A DNA stretch of 64,000 nucleotides, taken from Neoceratodus forsteri (taxonomy: Eukaryota > Chordata > Ceratodontiformes > Ceratodontidae). The stretch spans positions 610,333,501 through 610,397,500 of the forward strand of contig CM057456.1 in the NCBI GenBank assembly GCA_016271365.2, given 5' to 3'. Numbering within the stretch: the first letter of the stretch is position 1; each line of letters opens with the position of its first letter. Positions 32,349 through 44,672 of the stretch are shown here, piece by piece. Under the pieces are notes generated by a model. It saw only the letters and a list, made by a program, of their open reading frames with translations. It ran no database searches and was not told the origin of the DNA. The position numbers were made by a program, and so were the translations under genes.

Positions 32349-33075
32349 AAGTTAGTTTAAAATGTTGGTAATAAAATCTGTTATATGTTTTGCCAGTAAG
32401 AGATTTCCTCTCCTACTTAGGTGTAGTCCATCCCAGGAATAGAATTCTTCATGATGGGTGAATTCCTCCCAGTGTGTAATACACGGTATTTCCTGTCTCA
32501 GTGTCCATCTTCTCATCCAGTTATTTATATTTCTAATCTTCAATGTATGGAAATAAGATGCTTTGGGAATTGGTAGGATCTCAGAAAGTACAGGAACATA
32601 GCCTGACTCTAAAAGTTTATTTATAAGTACTACAAAGTCCTTTTTTATGCTATCTTCTGAATCTCTAAAGATGTTATTCGCTCCAAGGTGTATAATAACA
32701 ATAGGGTTTGGCCCAACATTACTTAATATATTTTCTAACATAATGACTATGTCCATTATTTTTGCTCCACCAAAGCTTGATAAAACTCTAGAGGTCTTGT
32801 CAGGATTACACACTGCTCTATCGAGGTACTTAATTATTGTATCACCCAAAACTACTATATTTTGTTTTACAAATTTCAGTGGTTTGGGGTATAGTAGGAG
32901 GAATATTAACTTCAGTGGCTATAGAGGCAGTAAATGTAGTTGGTCTGTTTACTGCAGAATCAGGGGTGTCAGTGGATAAAGCATCATAAGCATTATATAG
33001 AGGAAGATTAAAAGTATCAGCTTTTCTTCCTTGTTTAGAGGCCTGAGAGTTTTGCACTGTAAACCATTCCTCATT
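32349..33075 (-). pseudogene. CR1-C ORF1: SGNH/GDSL-esterase-like protein
   Basis: The N-terminal part (33075-32842) has the CR1 ORF1 phrase FTVQNSQASKQ followed by a low-complexity linker. A frameshift near 32860 leads into the esterase domain (to 32352), with VVLGDTIIKYLD as block I, IIHLGANNI as block III and WDGLHLSRRG as block V. Blocks III and V keep the Asn and the Asp-x-x-His. The block I nucleophile is Thr (ACA), where SGNH enzymes and the other CR1 ORF1 here (60.6 kb) have Ser. CR1 ORF1 proteins bind LINE RNA and carry this esterase-like fold. Not a host lipase. Confidence 0.8.
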
Positions 33076-34687
33076 TAAGAATGGTGTACACTCTTGTGTA
33101 TTTTATGTGCTTTTTTAATTTTGTAAGGATAGCTTTTCGAGATGTTTTAGTTAGCGACTAGTAATTTATGCTGTGGAAGGTGTAACCGAGTGATTATAGA
33201 TATATTTTAAACATTAAACATTTTAAGTATATTTTCTGTAGATAAAACTTTATTTTTATATACATATTTAAAATGCTTATATTTTTTAGTTTACAAATTT
33301 CATGCCAGTAGCGATAACCTTAGCACATGACCCTGAGATCTTGAGATCCTCATAAGGCGCATGCACCAATTCATTCTGCTGAGCTGCATGGATCCAAGTG
33401 GGTGTGGAGTGTCTTAGAGCAGAATTTGTCTATGACTGCTCACGCTCCCCTCAGACATTGTATTTTTACTCTGTGCTGTCTTTGCCTGAGGCCAGAACTC
33501 TTTGCAGATTTAAACTAACAGGCTGACACGCTGACCAGCTTTATCCACAGCCGAGTAGCTCAAAAGTTTTCTTGGATACGCACTGGCGTTCTGGTGTGTT
33601 GCATTGTACCCATGGCTGTGATACTTAAATGGTACTGCACAGCTTGTAATTGGGTGAAAGAGTGTACTTACCTGAAAGCCTGTTCTCCTAGAAGTAAGCT
33701 GCAAAACTTATGTTTTGATGTGTTTGTTTAAAATATTTAATTATTAGTTATTAGATTATACATCAGTTAGCCTGGTAAATTTGATATCAACTATCGAGGC
33801 CTCCTTTGTTTTACTGGGGGTAGTTTGGTTAAATTATTGGCAGCAGTATTATCAAGCTAGAACCCTAGCAGCTTGGAAATACTTGATAACGTCAGTCAAG
33901 GGGTGCTATTTACAAATGCTTCAATTTTTTGTTTCTTTAGTGGACTGCTTCAAGAACTGGCAGGTCTTGTTATGCTACGCCACAATTACCCCGACTGGCT
34001 GGATTTAAAAGGCCCTTTATCCAAACTGACCTACTGCTCATACTGCGCTGACAACCCAGAGGAATTTAGATGGTCTTAATTCGAGAATTTAAGGAACTTA
34101 AGAACACAGATCTTTAGTCTGGCTGATCCTCATCCAGGTCGACTAGCTTGAAATAAATCTACAGCAAAGTGTTGGTAAACTATAACTACATCAATAGTGA
34201 AGAGTCCAGTGGATGCCTCCACCTAAGACCTGGACCATCGGATTTATACATACATAGATACATAGACAGTGTCGGCAGATAAGGGCCTATGGCCCACCCA
34301 GTCTGCCCATTTAAGTTTGTAAGTTCAGTTTATGTTTTTCCAGGAAGTCTGTTGCCCCTTACCCCTGACCTCCAGAATTAAACTTTTTGATCTGAGGCAT
34401 TGTATTCTACTTTTGCACATTTTTACACAGAATTATATATTGTGATACACTGCAATTATTGCACATTTCTGTCTTTTGCTCTACTGTTGTTTTGTTTAGA
34501 TTTTGTATTTTTAAACTGCTAAAAACAGATCATTTATATTCATATTTTATATAAGGTTCTAATATATTCAAGCACTTAGCAGCTAGCACTTAGGCCAAAT
34601 TGAATTGATTTATTATTTGTCTGCATAATTTGCATAACATTAATTGGGAGGAATTACGGTACTTACAGAAAAAAACAGGTTTTGACT
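33076..34687. other. Possible 5' leader of the LINE at 34688; unassigned
   Basis: No coding remnant is recognised. The stretch may hold the upstream end of CR1-C and the 5' untranslated region of the LINE starting at 34688. The only assignable piece is a CR1-type 3' UTR fragment at 34243-34390. Confidence 0.3.
34243..34390 (-). mobile_element. CR1-type 3' UTR fragment
   Basis: ATACATAGATACATAGACAG followed by GGCAGATAAGGGCCTATGGC and CCACCCAGTCTGCCCA is the conserved 3' terminal region of a CR1/L3-like LINE with its short-repeat tail, read on the minus strand. A related block closes CR1-A at 3292-3355. GGGC-CTAT-GGCCC could form a small stem. Confidence 0.65.
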
Positions 34688-35192
34688 ATGGAGTCTGAAA
34701 TAGCTGACTCCGATTCAGCACATGTTCTCCTGGAGCTGACCAAGCACTCAGCTTTAGACTGCGAAGTGTTGTTAGATGGTGGCTGCTCTGCTGTTCCTTT
34801 ATCAGCCACTGATTTACATTCTGCCCCATTCAGTCTTTACAAATAGTGGGAAATGCCGTACCCAATATAAAGAAGAGGGGTATCAAAACAAAAACTAAGC
34901 AAAATAGTATCAAAGCTAAAACTCTTTCTGAAACAAAGGCAACAAAAGTTGACAAACAGTTATCTATTAAGCAATTAACTCAGAAACAAACAAAGATCAC
35001 AGACCACTTTAAGCCAGTCGGCACTATACCACCTTGTATATCTTGTAACTCAGGCAATACAGTAAGTACCACTGCTGAGGATGTACCCAGTTCTAATCTA
35101 GTGAACTCAGCTCCCTCTGTCTCATTGATACTTCCAAGATATCAATTAATTCATGGAGTAGCTTTTCAAGTACTAGTACGTCTTCTTGTAAA
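34688..35192 (+). pseudogene. I/Vingi-like LINE ORF1, 5' part
   Basis: Starts MESEIADSDSAHVLLELTKH, then shifts frame near 34840 into a lysine/threonine-rich stretch (34846-35192). The opening words (ESEIADSDS) resemble the start of ORF2 (KSEIADSVF at 39250), which may be coincidence or a shared junction sequence. It is cut by the 2.0-kb repeat at a TTAG site. Confidence 0.5.
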
Positions 35193-35196
35193 TTAG

Positions 35197-37211
35197 TATA
35201 ACTCCTAGGTGGCGCTATCCCAAGGGCTACTACCCCTGCCTGCTTGGTTAGTAGCAGGTTAAGGGGCTTGGGTACTGAAACGGGTGCCTCCACCTGGAGG
35301 ACATGGTTGTTAGTAGCAAGGCTAACCTGGGTACAGCCCTCCGGGACACTGTAAACCCCCTCTTTCCCCTCTAGTGGCCTAGACAATATGCAACAAACAC
35401 TTTCACAATAGCCCCTATTCAGCATACAAATCCCCACACTGTTTGCACTTACCACCAGGGCTGGCCCCATCAGTTCGACCCTGGAGATCCCCTGTAAAAC
35501 AAGGTTAGGCACAGCAAATAACAACAGTACAGTGCTTTTGGTACAAACTGGAACCACAGTCAAATTAGATGCAAAAAGAGTTAGATCTGATTGATTCAGG
35601 GGACTTGAACAAGGGAGGGGTATAATCAGGTTGATTGATTCTATAACTGATCTAGTCAGGCAATTATGCATGCACTTTTTAGTCCCTCAACACAGTCATG
35701 CACACACTGGGTACCCAGTTGGTGAGATAGGCTAACCCGATGCATTGCCCAGGGTAGGCCAGCATCGCAGCTGGTTGGGGCCCTGTGATGAAAAGAAAAG
35801 GCACGCACAACCACACACAATTTGTAATCCAGAGCCAGGAGGTTCAGTTTGTGATGATTAGACAAAACAACTAAATCAGATGACACACTTTGATTGAATT
35901 GTTGTTGCAGGGAGCTACCCTGGTGTTTACTCACACTACCCAGTGCAGGACACAGGATAGATGAAATGGAGACTGCAGGATGACTTGCTGGTTTGCCAGG
36001 AGAAGCAGGGCCCACACGATTCACTGTGGTGTCATTCCTGTTCATGATGTTGAGCTGGGGGCTGATCCCCAGGCAGGTCTCTCGTCAGTGGTCTTCTCTG
36101 TGGCATGAGTAGCTGGCTGGGCCAAAGTGTGAAGGCCCAGACCAACTGGAGATGAATGCGGTTTCAGTCTGGTAGGTTCTGGATGCAGCTTCCATCAAAC
36201 AAGGCACAATTAAACAGTGGGGAACCAAATCGCGACCCACTAGTAGCAAACAGCACATTTATAGTAAAGCAATCACCATACCACCAAACGGATAGCAGTC
36301 CGGTCGCAATATCAGTGTCTCTGAGCAAAACCGGGAGTTCTATGGTGAATGGATGTCCTGACAGGCCGATCGCATACAGCAAATCTTCGGTCTTCTTCAG
36401 GTTTAAATCTGGTCACTCTTCAGTGGCTTTGTCACACTCCAGTTCAGATACAGTCCAATTACTAAGCTTTTCAAAGGATTCCATCTTGAGGGACAGCAGG
36501 CAGACAAGCCAAACTCACCCTTTCCACCAATCTCCTGCATGAACTATACAGAAGCAGCTGCTCAAATCACTCGAGCTGTTCACTCTCCAAACTCTACTTC
36601 CAGACTGACTCACTGTAGCAGGCAGCTTGGGAATTTCCCCTTCGGTCAAAAAGGTTGGATTCATTGATTCAACTGTCTGTCAAAGCAAGGGTTCCCCCTC
36701 CAGGTGCATTTAGGTGCCAAAGTCTCAAAACTACAATTCCTACAGAAATTCACTCCCACAAGACCCCTGGGGACATACTCCATTTTAGGGTCCCCAAAGG
36801 TACTCACTGGCCCATTCTGGCAGTCCAGGACCAAGATGGTGGTGATAAACAGAACTGTCCATGATGCAAAGAAGGCAGGTTAGACAAATTACAATATCAT
36901 TACTATTACAATAGATAATCAGCAAATAAGTGCAGCTTCTAATAGAGCTCCCTCTGCACAAATAGTGATGGCAGAACGGAGCGATTATCTGGCAGCCCAG
37001 GCAGGACTCAAGCATAGAAACACTCAGCCCTCTCCCAGATTAAATAAGCACCATGTTATAGGCAGCTCTTAAAGAGACAGAGCACAGAGGCATTAAGGCA
37101 GTCTCATACAAACACTTTTAAAACATTAAGACACAGGATACCAGCCTGGCAGTGGGCATTTAGGCAAGCCCAAGGAAGACTTTCAGGAACCCCAATTTGT
37201 AGGGGGTTACA
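35197..37211. mobile_element. 2.0-kb repeat element, copy B
   Basis: Matches 1130-3141 over its full length, for example CTAGGTGGCGCTAT near the left end and GAAGACTTTC-GGAACCCC near the right. It is flanked by a perfect TTAG duplication (35193-35196 and 37212-37215). It starts TATAACTCCTA and ends TAGGGGGTTACA. It inserted in ORF1 of the I/Vingi-like LINE. No protein domain is recognised in any frame. Confidence 0.82.
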
Positions 37212-37215
37212 TTAG

Positions 37216-39160
37216 AAAACCCGAAGCAAGAATCTAAGTAAGAATTTAAGGAAGCAGATCCTATACAGGATAATTTTATATCTACAGATGCTTTCCTTGC
37301 TGTAACCTATGATTCCATTAATGGCTACTCTGATTCAGTGGATTTTTCACCTGAATATTTTTCTGAATCAAATCCTAAGACTACTTTGAACAATGACTTG
37401 AGGCATTGTTAACGATCTCCAGGAGACTATTAATGGCTTGAAGCAATTTAATACTCCTGGCATAGCTGGAGCAAACTCTCTGAATCAGAGAGACCCTGAG
37501 AATGTTAAACAACGTATCTCTGATTCAATCATAAATTACCCCTCTAGTCATAGTGAGGACTTTAAAAAGTTTATATAAAATCCTTATGTAGCAAATCTCT
37601 TGATTATTGAATATCTGATCAATTTTCAGCATGCAGTTGACACTCTGAAAGGGAACACTGCCATTAATGGCTGCAGGTAAGATGACATCCTACTTAAGTT
37701 AACTAAATCAGTTCCAGAAGTTGTCTCTCCATCAGTTATAGAGGAACCTGAACCATTGTTATGTACCGAGTTTTCTATTGTTCTTATTCCAGATTTTCCC
37801 AGTATTAATAAAAAATCATAGAAGAAGTTGGTAAAAGAAAGAAGAAAGTAATCCGTAAGAATATTGAGGCCTCCTTGACTTCTGATAGCTTACAGGAGGA
37901 CCAGGTAAATAAGTCCAAAAATCCTGTCTTTGAATCTGAAATTGTCAAAATGCCACCCTTAGTGGCTCGAGAGGGAGAGACTTTTACTTCTCCTCCAGTT
38001 ATTGAGCCTACCACCCCTTAGTTACCCCCTTTCATTGACAAATAAGCTATGTAGTTGAATAATCTTGAGTCAGAATTGTCTTTCTTTAGGAAAGAATGGA
38101 AGGACTGTTCTCCCTCTTGCCCTAATAAAATAAAGCCCACAACTGTTTCACAAGAAAATCAGTTAAATGAAGCTTCTGATGGAAAGACAATGGATACATC
38201 TAACAATAACCTTACTAATATCTCTGATTGTGCTATTTTGTGTCTGTATGGTATAACACATCATAAAGACATGTGCTATAACTCTGTAAGGGATCAGATT
38301 GTGCACCTATTTAGGGCAGCAACCAGTGCAGATATTATTCCTGCTGATATTGTTCAACTCTGGAGAGACAAAGATTACTTAGGGAATAATTGTCAATTTA
38401 TATTTTGTTCTGATCCTTGAATAGCCAACCAGATATGGTTGAACAATGGCTGTCTAATTAATTTGGGTTACCCGTTTGATTACATAGACAGGAAGACTTT
38501 AAATTCAACCAGACACAATAGGCTCACTTTTCCCAAACAATTGAGTATTTTTGGTTTAAAGCCTATACTGAATGAGACCCCAAGTAAGCTTAGACATGTC
38601 ATCCTGAATTTACTTACACATGTCTTAAAGATCTCAATTACAGAGTTTAGAATTCATAATGTTACTGGACATAAAGCTGTTAGTGAAGCAGGCAGAATAG
38701 ATCTCTTGATTGATAATTTGGCTCTTGCAGATGAGATACTGATCAAGGCCACCATATTGGATAATGCCGGTGTGTATATAATAGTGAAATTCTTTCTAAG
38801 CAACAAAATCAAGTTCTGATTACTATGAAGCCAAATATCTGAAGATAAATCTACATTTACCTTGCACCTGTATGGATTGGGTTGTATAAAAAATGAGAAC
38901 TCTAACAAATTGCAAAGTACTGTCTTAGACTTACTTGAACAACTTTTAAATATCTCCATCGATGACCCAAATGCCTTATTGGCTAAGAGACAGGGTTCAG
39001 ACCTGGACTGTGACTTTATTTATATAAAAACAGTGTATAAGAGCCTCTATAATAATACATTGGATAGTGCCGCCCTGTTAGACACCCTTGGCCTGCATGT
39101 AATGCCATCTGACAATAACCCTGAACCGGTCTTTCATGAGAAAAAGAATATAAACTGGTA
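37216..39160 (+). pseudogene. I/Vingi-like LINE ORF1, 3' part
   Basis: Plus-strand frames 38055-38420, 38439-38819 and 38862-39161 form a chain with small gaps. The protein is Asn/Asp/Leu-rich and has no zinc knuckle that I can see. Upstream DNA (37216-38050) is more broken. Identification is by position between the split 5' part and ORF2. Confidence 0.5.
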
Positions 39161-39244
39161 AAAAGTTGACTTAATCCAAAAGAAATCTGTTGTGTACAAT
39201 CTTCCAGTTACGAACAGATTTGAAACTCTGTCTAATACACAGGA

Positions 39245-42200
39245 ATGACTAAATCAGAAATAGCTGATTCAGTCTTTATTAAATTAATTTCATGGAACAT
39301 AGCAGGTCTTAGTAAAAAATGGGCCAATATAGAATGGTTGGATTTAATCAGAAGTTGTAATTTGGTTTGTTTACAAAAGACTTGGCATAGTCAGACACAA
39401 GATCTTACATTAAATTGTTACATCACATTTTATGTTCCATGTATTAGAAATGCTAAGATGGGCAGACATGCTGGGGGGGTCTTGTGACATGGATCAAAAT
39501 TAACAAAGCTATTAGGGCTGATGTTATATTGGCAAACTCTAACTTTCAAGTTTTTGTTATTCAATTTATTAAGAGAACCTTTTGTCTAATTAATGTTTAT
39601 ATCCCCCTTCAAATCAAAAAATTATTCTCCTGAAATTTGGAAATCCTTAGAGGAGGCTATTCATCTGGCCTGGGCTGGTACAGAATGTAAGGAAATTCTG
39701 CTGTGTGGTGACTTTAATGCCAGGGTAGACCAATTTGATGGTTATGTGGATTGCAATTTCCATCTGTTATACCACCAGCAGACATACAATTTTCCTAGAT
39801 AATCGAGAGATTCTAAAATCAATAACACGGGCAATAAACTTGTTGAACTTCTTACGAGACATTACTTAGCTCCAATTAATGGTCAACTTAAGGATGACTC
39901 TCAGGGTGATTATACACATTATTCTATTAGAGGTCCATCCACCATTGATTACCTTTTCTGGAATGGGAACATGTCTTTATGGGATTCATGCCAGGTGCTC
40001 ACGAGAGCCGAAAGTGATCATTTTCCCTTGGTGTTGAAATCAAAAAAATGTTTGTGATACAACTATGCAACACACACCTCTTCCAGTAATGGAAATACAC
40101 AATCAAGTAAGGAGTAGGTGGCATACTGTTAAGGGACCTTTGATTAAACCCATTCTTCAAAATATTATCTCTGCATTTAATAGTCCTGATCAGCAATACT
40201 CAACTATTCATAGCCATTTAGAGTCAGGTTTTAAGCAAATAAGAACTATATTGTCTAGTGAGAATTCTCAAGCATCCACAATTTCCTTAAACCAGAATTG
40301 GTTTGATTCAGATTGCAGGGCAGCTAAGAATCAACTGAATCAACGTATCAGAAAATGCAGAAATAATGTACATAAAAATAATTACAGGATACTAAATAAG
40401 GCCAGAGAAAGTTATAAATGTCTTTTGAAAACAAAGCGAGTTCAATTTTAACAAAAACAGTGGAAAAAGATGTTGGACATTATTTATAGAAATGACTCCC
40501 AATCTTATTGGCTTATGGTGGCTAAAGGTACAAACAACCTTAAATGTGAGATAGTCACATATTTCATTAGATACTTGGGTGAATTATTATAGTGGAAAAT
40601 TCTACTCGGCCACTATGGATCTTTGTTTGGTCCTAGATGTTGATATGGCTAGATTTCCTTCTTTTTCTAGATCTGAAGTATATTTTTCTATAGCTTTATT
40701 AAAACGTAACAAGGCCTCTGGCCCAGATCTTATTCTGGATTAAGTTTTTTTACTGAAGTTTCAGACTGGACTACTATTCTGGTGATTTTTTTCAACAAGT
40801 GCTGCCATAAATTGGAATTTCCTAAATACTGGAAGGGGGCCCTAATTATCTCTATTTATAAAAAGGGGGCACGTCAGATCCATCAATGTACCATCCCATA
40901 TCCCTTTTAGGCAATCTTGGTAAAATTTTTGCAAAACTAGTATTAAAGAGACTGATGGAACAATTACACATTTTCGGTGGTTTATCAGAATTGCAAGCAG
41001 GTTTTAGGCCAGGGTTTATTACAGTTGATAACTGTTATATTATTTTGCACCTCTATGAGAAATACATACATCTTAGGAAACAAAAATTATTTGCAGCTTT
41101 TATAAATTTTAGTTCAGTATTCAGTACAATAGCTAGAACCCAACTATGGCTTTGTTTGAAAGAAAAAGGTTTTTCTCATGAATAATCAGAGAATTATATA
41201 GTCAGACATGGGCCCAAGTGAAACTAGGTAGTAGTGGTCAGCTTTCTTCTAATTTTGAAAGGTATACTGGGATCAGACAAGGTTGTGGCCTTGCGCTGGT
41301 TTTGTTTTGTCTGTATATAGACAGATTACTAAGTCAGCTCCAGTTTTCAAGAATTGACTTGCCTAAAATTCTTAATAAGCATATTGCTGTTTTGGCATAT
41401 GCTGACGACTTAGTTTTATTTTTACTTACACAGTCTGGTCTGCTCCAGAAGCTTAATATTTTGGTTAATTATGCTAACAGCTATAATTTGAAGATAAATG
41501 AGGGCAAAAGTCAGGTACTGGGTTTTGGTTCAAATCACATTCAAAAAACATGGAAGCCTTGTTCAAAGTCCCTTAAAACTGTTAAACATTATACCTATCT
41601 AGGCCTAATGCTTTCTTGAAATGGTAAATGAGCTAAACATGTTAACGATTTAAAGATTAGGCTTAAACAGACTGATGCTTCACTCAATTCTTTTAATAGG
41701 AAGTTTGGTGGAAACTCAATAAGACCATTAATAACAGCTATTAAAGCCAAATACAGTGCTCAGGCAGCATATAATAGTAAAATCTGGTTTGTTCAAAATG
41801 ACAATTCATTAGGAATTCCTTTAAATAGATTGCTGAGGTCCAGTATGGGCCTTGGCAACTCAGTTCCCTCAGCTATTATTATAGCAGAGCTAGGTTTAAC
41901 CAATCTTCAGGCTATTTGGGCAGCTACAGTAGGAAAATAAATTAATGGATTAAACTGCTATGATATGATCAGAAGAGGATTTCTTATCTCAATTAATTTA
42001 GGCCACTTACAATCAAGTTGGCTCACTTGTATTTTTCATATTCTTCATTATGCTGATCTAGAATATTTAAAAACGTATCAAACTAGAGGAATAAAAATTA
42101 GTCTTAAATATCAGAAATATGTGTCTAACAGAATTTCTATTAAATATAAAAATCAAGAACTTCATCTTATTTCAACTCTTCATGTCTCTCCTTGGTTAAG

Positions 42201-42591
42201 AGCAAATTATATCTTTCATTATTATCAACCTTACCTTGATATGATTACGGATAACAAGGTGAGAGTACTGTATACTAAATATAGGCTAGAATTTTTTCCA
42301 AGTAATATATTAACTGCAAGATATCAAAAGAGTACTAACATTTCAGATAGTTATCATCACTGTTCTTCCCAATTTCCAGAGAATCTGTTCCATGTCTTCT
42401 TTGTTTTTACTTGGTACAACAAGCTTAGGAAAAAATGGCTAAAACCTATTTGTGATTTAATACAAACTAATGATCAGTACTTATTGATGAATATATTTTT
42501 CACAACAAGTGATGAAGTAATTGTTTATGCAGTTGTCGGGTATATCGATGCAATCTGTAGATTACGTACTAAGGTCCACAAGTCAAATTGA
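39245..42591 (+). pseudogene. I/Vingi-like LINE ORF2: endonuclease-reverse transcriptase
   Basis: The endonuclease begins KLISWNIAGLSKKW, with VCLQKTWHSQ (usual QETW) and MGRHAGG. LLCGDFNARVDQFDG lies near 39705 and ITFSGMG then SREPKVIIFP near 39950 mark the end. RT pieces include PISLLGNLGKIFAKL (about 40890), LQAGFRPG (about 40995), RQGCGLALVLFCLY (about 41275), the catalytic LAYADDLVLF (about 41395) and YTYLGLMLS. A C-terminal piece runs 41965-42591. The catalytic YADD is intact but at least ten frame breaks are present. The ISWNIAGL opening recalls Vingi/I-group LINEs; the clade is tentative. Confidence 0.75.
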
Positions 42592-42925
42592 TTGTCTGTA
42601 ACTTCCATGATTTTTGTTATGATAAAACAACTTGCATTATTTACATCTGAATGTTCATGGAGATAGAACTGGTATATTGCCCATACTTAAAAAGAATCTT
42701 ACTCTTAAATTATCTATTGCAGATTACTTAAGTATTTGCTAGGTTCTGCTTGATAATTTATGCTATATATATGTTTACTACTTGATCGCTAATTTGTTTA
42801 TCTGATACATTGAAATGTGCTATATATCTCATATTTATATTATGTCTGTTTTTAAAGTGTATATATGTGTATGTTCAAACTTGTAATAGTCTTTAGACTG
42901 ATCAATAAAAGATTACTACTACTCA

Positions 42926-43474
42926 ACGGGGGGGTCTTTTACGATTTATACTACAATTTGAGTCTTGTTTCTCAATATGGAAACTCTAATGCCTCTGTCC
43001 CTAATCAAGTGACAGTTTCAGTGTTAAACAACTGATTTTGAATTGGTGCAAGTTACTGTATGCGTCCCATGAAACCCAATCTCGACTTTTGTTCTTTAAA
43101 TGAGGAAAGTGCTTTCTTATTGGCAGGGAAATCAGACCTTGTTTTTCACATTCGTTAATGTTAAGAACAACAATTTCTATGTTCCAAAATGTGAAGAACA
43201 AGGTTTGAAAACTTCACGAAAACAAGCTCACAGTGTATTATAATTTAAATCTCTGCTCAGTTCTACCATCAAATGTTAACCCCCAGGATAACACAACAGA
43301 AGGCTTCAGAAAGAGCCAGACATTTTGCTTTATCTGTAGCAGGTTACACAGCAGATATTTCCCTGGTAAGCAGGTGAGGACAGGAGAAAGATTTGTCATG
43401 GTCAGCAAAGAATCACCAGGAATTAAAATTGTAAGTACTGTAGTACAGTACTTCATTTTTTAAATTTATGTATA
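42926..43474. other. No recognisable feature
   Basis: Unique-looking sequence between the LINE tail and the LTR element. Frames at 43001-43463 carry no motif. Confidence 0.35.
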
Positions 43475-43478
43475 TGTG

Positions 43479-44652
43479 TGTGGCCCCGGGTTAGAGCATC
43501 AAGTTGTGTACTGGGACGTACACTGGTAGGAAGTTACGGGGGTTAGCACAGCCCCTGGCCCCAAAAGGGTTAACATTTCATCACCTGTGGGGGGGGGGTC
43601 TTGGGATTGGAGTACCCTGGGTGGTGGGCCTTGAAGTTGGCACAGGAGCTTGCAGGTGAGAAGGTGAGAGATGGTGGAGAAAGCAGGGCCAATTGCCCAT
43701 TTCGGAGAGATGATTTCTTTTCCCCATTTCCAGAGAGCAGGGAAGATAAGAAGATTTTGTTCCTGACATGGCAGTGGACATGTAGTGTGGTTCCCAGGTG
43801 GGAAATATGTGTCCTGTGTCTCATCCATGGAAAGGAAAGAGCAGCTGCCTGTGGGACTCGAACCTGTGATGGAGTAAGTGAGAGAGGGGAGAGAATCTGA
43901 TAGGACTTCATGTCCATGTGGGGCATATGCAGGGAGAACCCCAAGGATCAGAGGGGGCCCCTGTCTGAAGGGAATATGCAGGATCTGGGGCCTAAAGACT
44001 GATTACCATTGAGAAGCAGCAAGTAGAGGTACTAGTGGGGAATTGGCAGCCATATTTCAGTAGTGCTGTAGCCCAGGAGTGTGCCAGTGAGGAAGATGAC
44101 TCTGGAAAGGGTTATGGCCCCAATGTGTGAGGTCAGTGAGCCCTGTGGGATACAAAGACCTGAGCCACTGTTGCCTGCAGATGGCCAGTGTAACCAGCAG
44201 GGATGATAACGCTGCCTATGAATTGAGGTTGCCTGATGTTTGAGGTGGTCATCGGATTGACACCCTGTATTTATGGACACTGTATTCCCAGATCAAGGAC
44301 ATCCTCAGACTCTAAAATAATGTGACCCCCGTGATCTGTTTGAAAGTATGTTTGGACCCTGAATAGTAATCAAGTTCATTGTTGGCTCATTGGGGTTATC
44401 AATTTTTATTATTAAAATGGGGTCCCATGGTTCCTTGAATTACAGTTGGTCTCCAGTTATTTAATGTTGTTGAGCTTCGTTACTAACTGCTATTGTCTTC
44501 TAGCCCAGTGCCCTGGAAAATTGGATGGCACCCCATTCCAGAAGTACAGATAAACGCAGCCAGGTCAAGTGTTTTCCCTGTGGTTGCCCCCCTTCCCCAC
44601 AGACAGTTACCCTCATGCATATCCCTAAACACTGGGGAAGGGGAGGGCTACA
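43479..44652 (+). repeat. 5' LTR
   Basis: Starts TGTGGCCCCGGG and ends GGGCTACA (TG...CA). It aligns with 47797-47843 plus 54625-55692, including ACTGGTAGGAA, GGGTTAACATTT, CATGTCCATGTGGGGCATA and TTGTTGGCTCA-TGGGGTTA. A segment of about 70 bp near 44105-44175 is missing from the 3' LTR. Confidence 0.82.
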
Positions 44653-44654
44653 AG

Positions 44655-44672
44655 TGGGGGCTTGTGGCAGTA
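44655..44672 (+). promoter_or_regulatory. Primer binding site, tRNA-Pro-like
   Basis: TGGGGGCTTGTGGCAGTA begins two bases after the LTR end. Its first 11 bases match the tRNA-Pro primer site at all but one position; the rest has drifted. It marks the start of minus-strand DNA synthesis in retroelements. Confidence 0.6.

Larger units (their letters stand above)
29336..33075 (-). mobile_element. CR1 LINE family C, nearly full length
   Basis: Minus-strand CR1 with both ORFs. The 3' end near 29336 carries TTCATAGGTTCATAGGAAGA on the plus strand, a CR1-type short-repeat tail, next to a conserved 3' UTR block (29360-29410). ORF2 (endonuclease plus RT) occupies about 32346-29463 and ORF1 about 33075-32349. 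Coding capacity is much better preserved than in CR1-A or CR1-B, with one 622-codon open RT frame, so this is probably the youngest CR1 here. Confidence 0.85.
34688..42925 (+). mobile_element. I/Vingi-like LINE, split by the 2.0-kb repeat
   Basis: A plus-strand, two-ORF non-LTR retrotransposon. ORF1 appears to start at ATG 34688 (MESEIADSDSAHV). It is interrupted by the 2.0-kb repeat at 35197-37211 and continues to about 39160. ORF2 (endonuclease plus RT) runs 39245-42591. The 3' UTR ends near 42925 in AATAAAAGATTACTACTACT, a short triplet tail. Removing the repeat leaves about 6.2 kb, a normal full length. Many stops and frameshifts show the copy is dead. Confidence 0.75.

Noticed and set aside
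32352..32849. Possible host GDSL/SGNH esterase gene
   Set aside because: It sits directly upstream of a CR1 endonuclease-RT on the same strand with 5 bases between, and has the CR1 ORF1 N-terminus; it is LINE ORF1.
35093..36045. Minus-strand frames 35671-35093 and 36045-35656 as genes
   Set aside because: They fall inside the 2.0-kb repeat; the other copy (1138-2313) has no matching conserved frame and no recognised motif.
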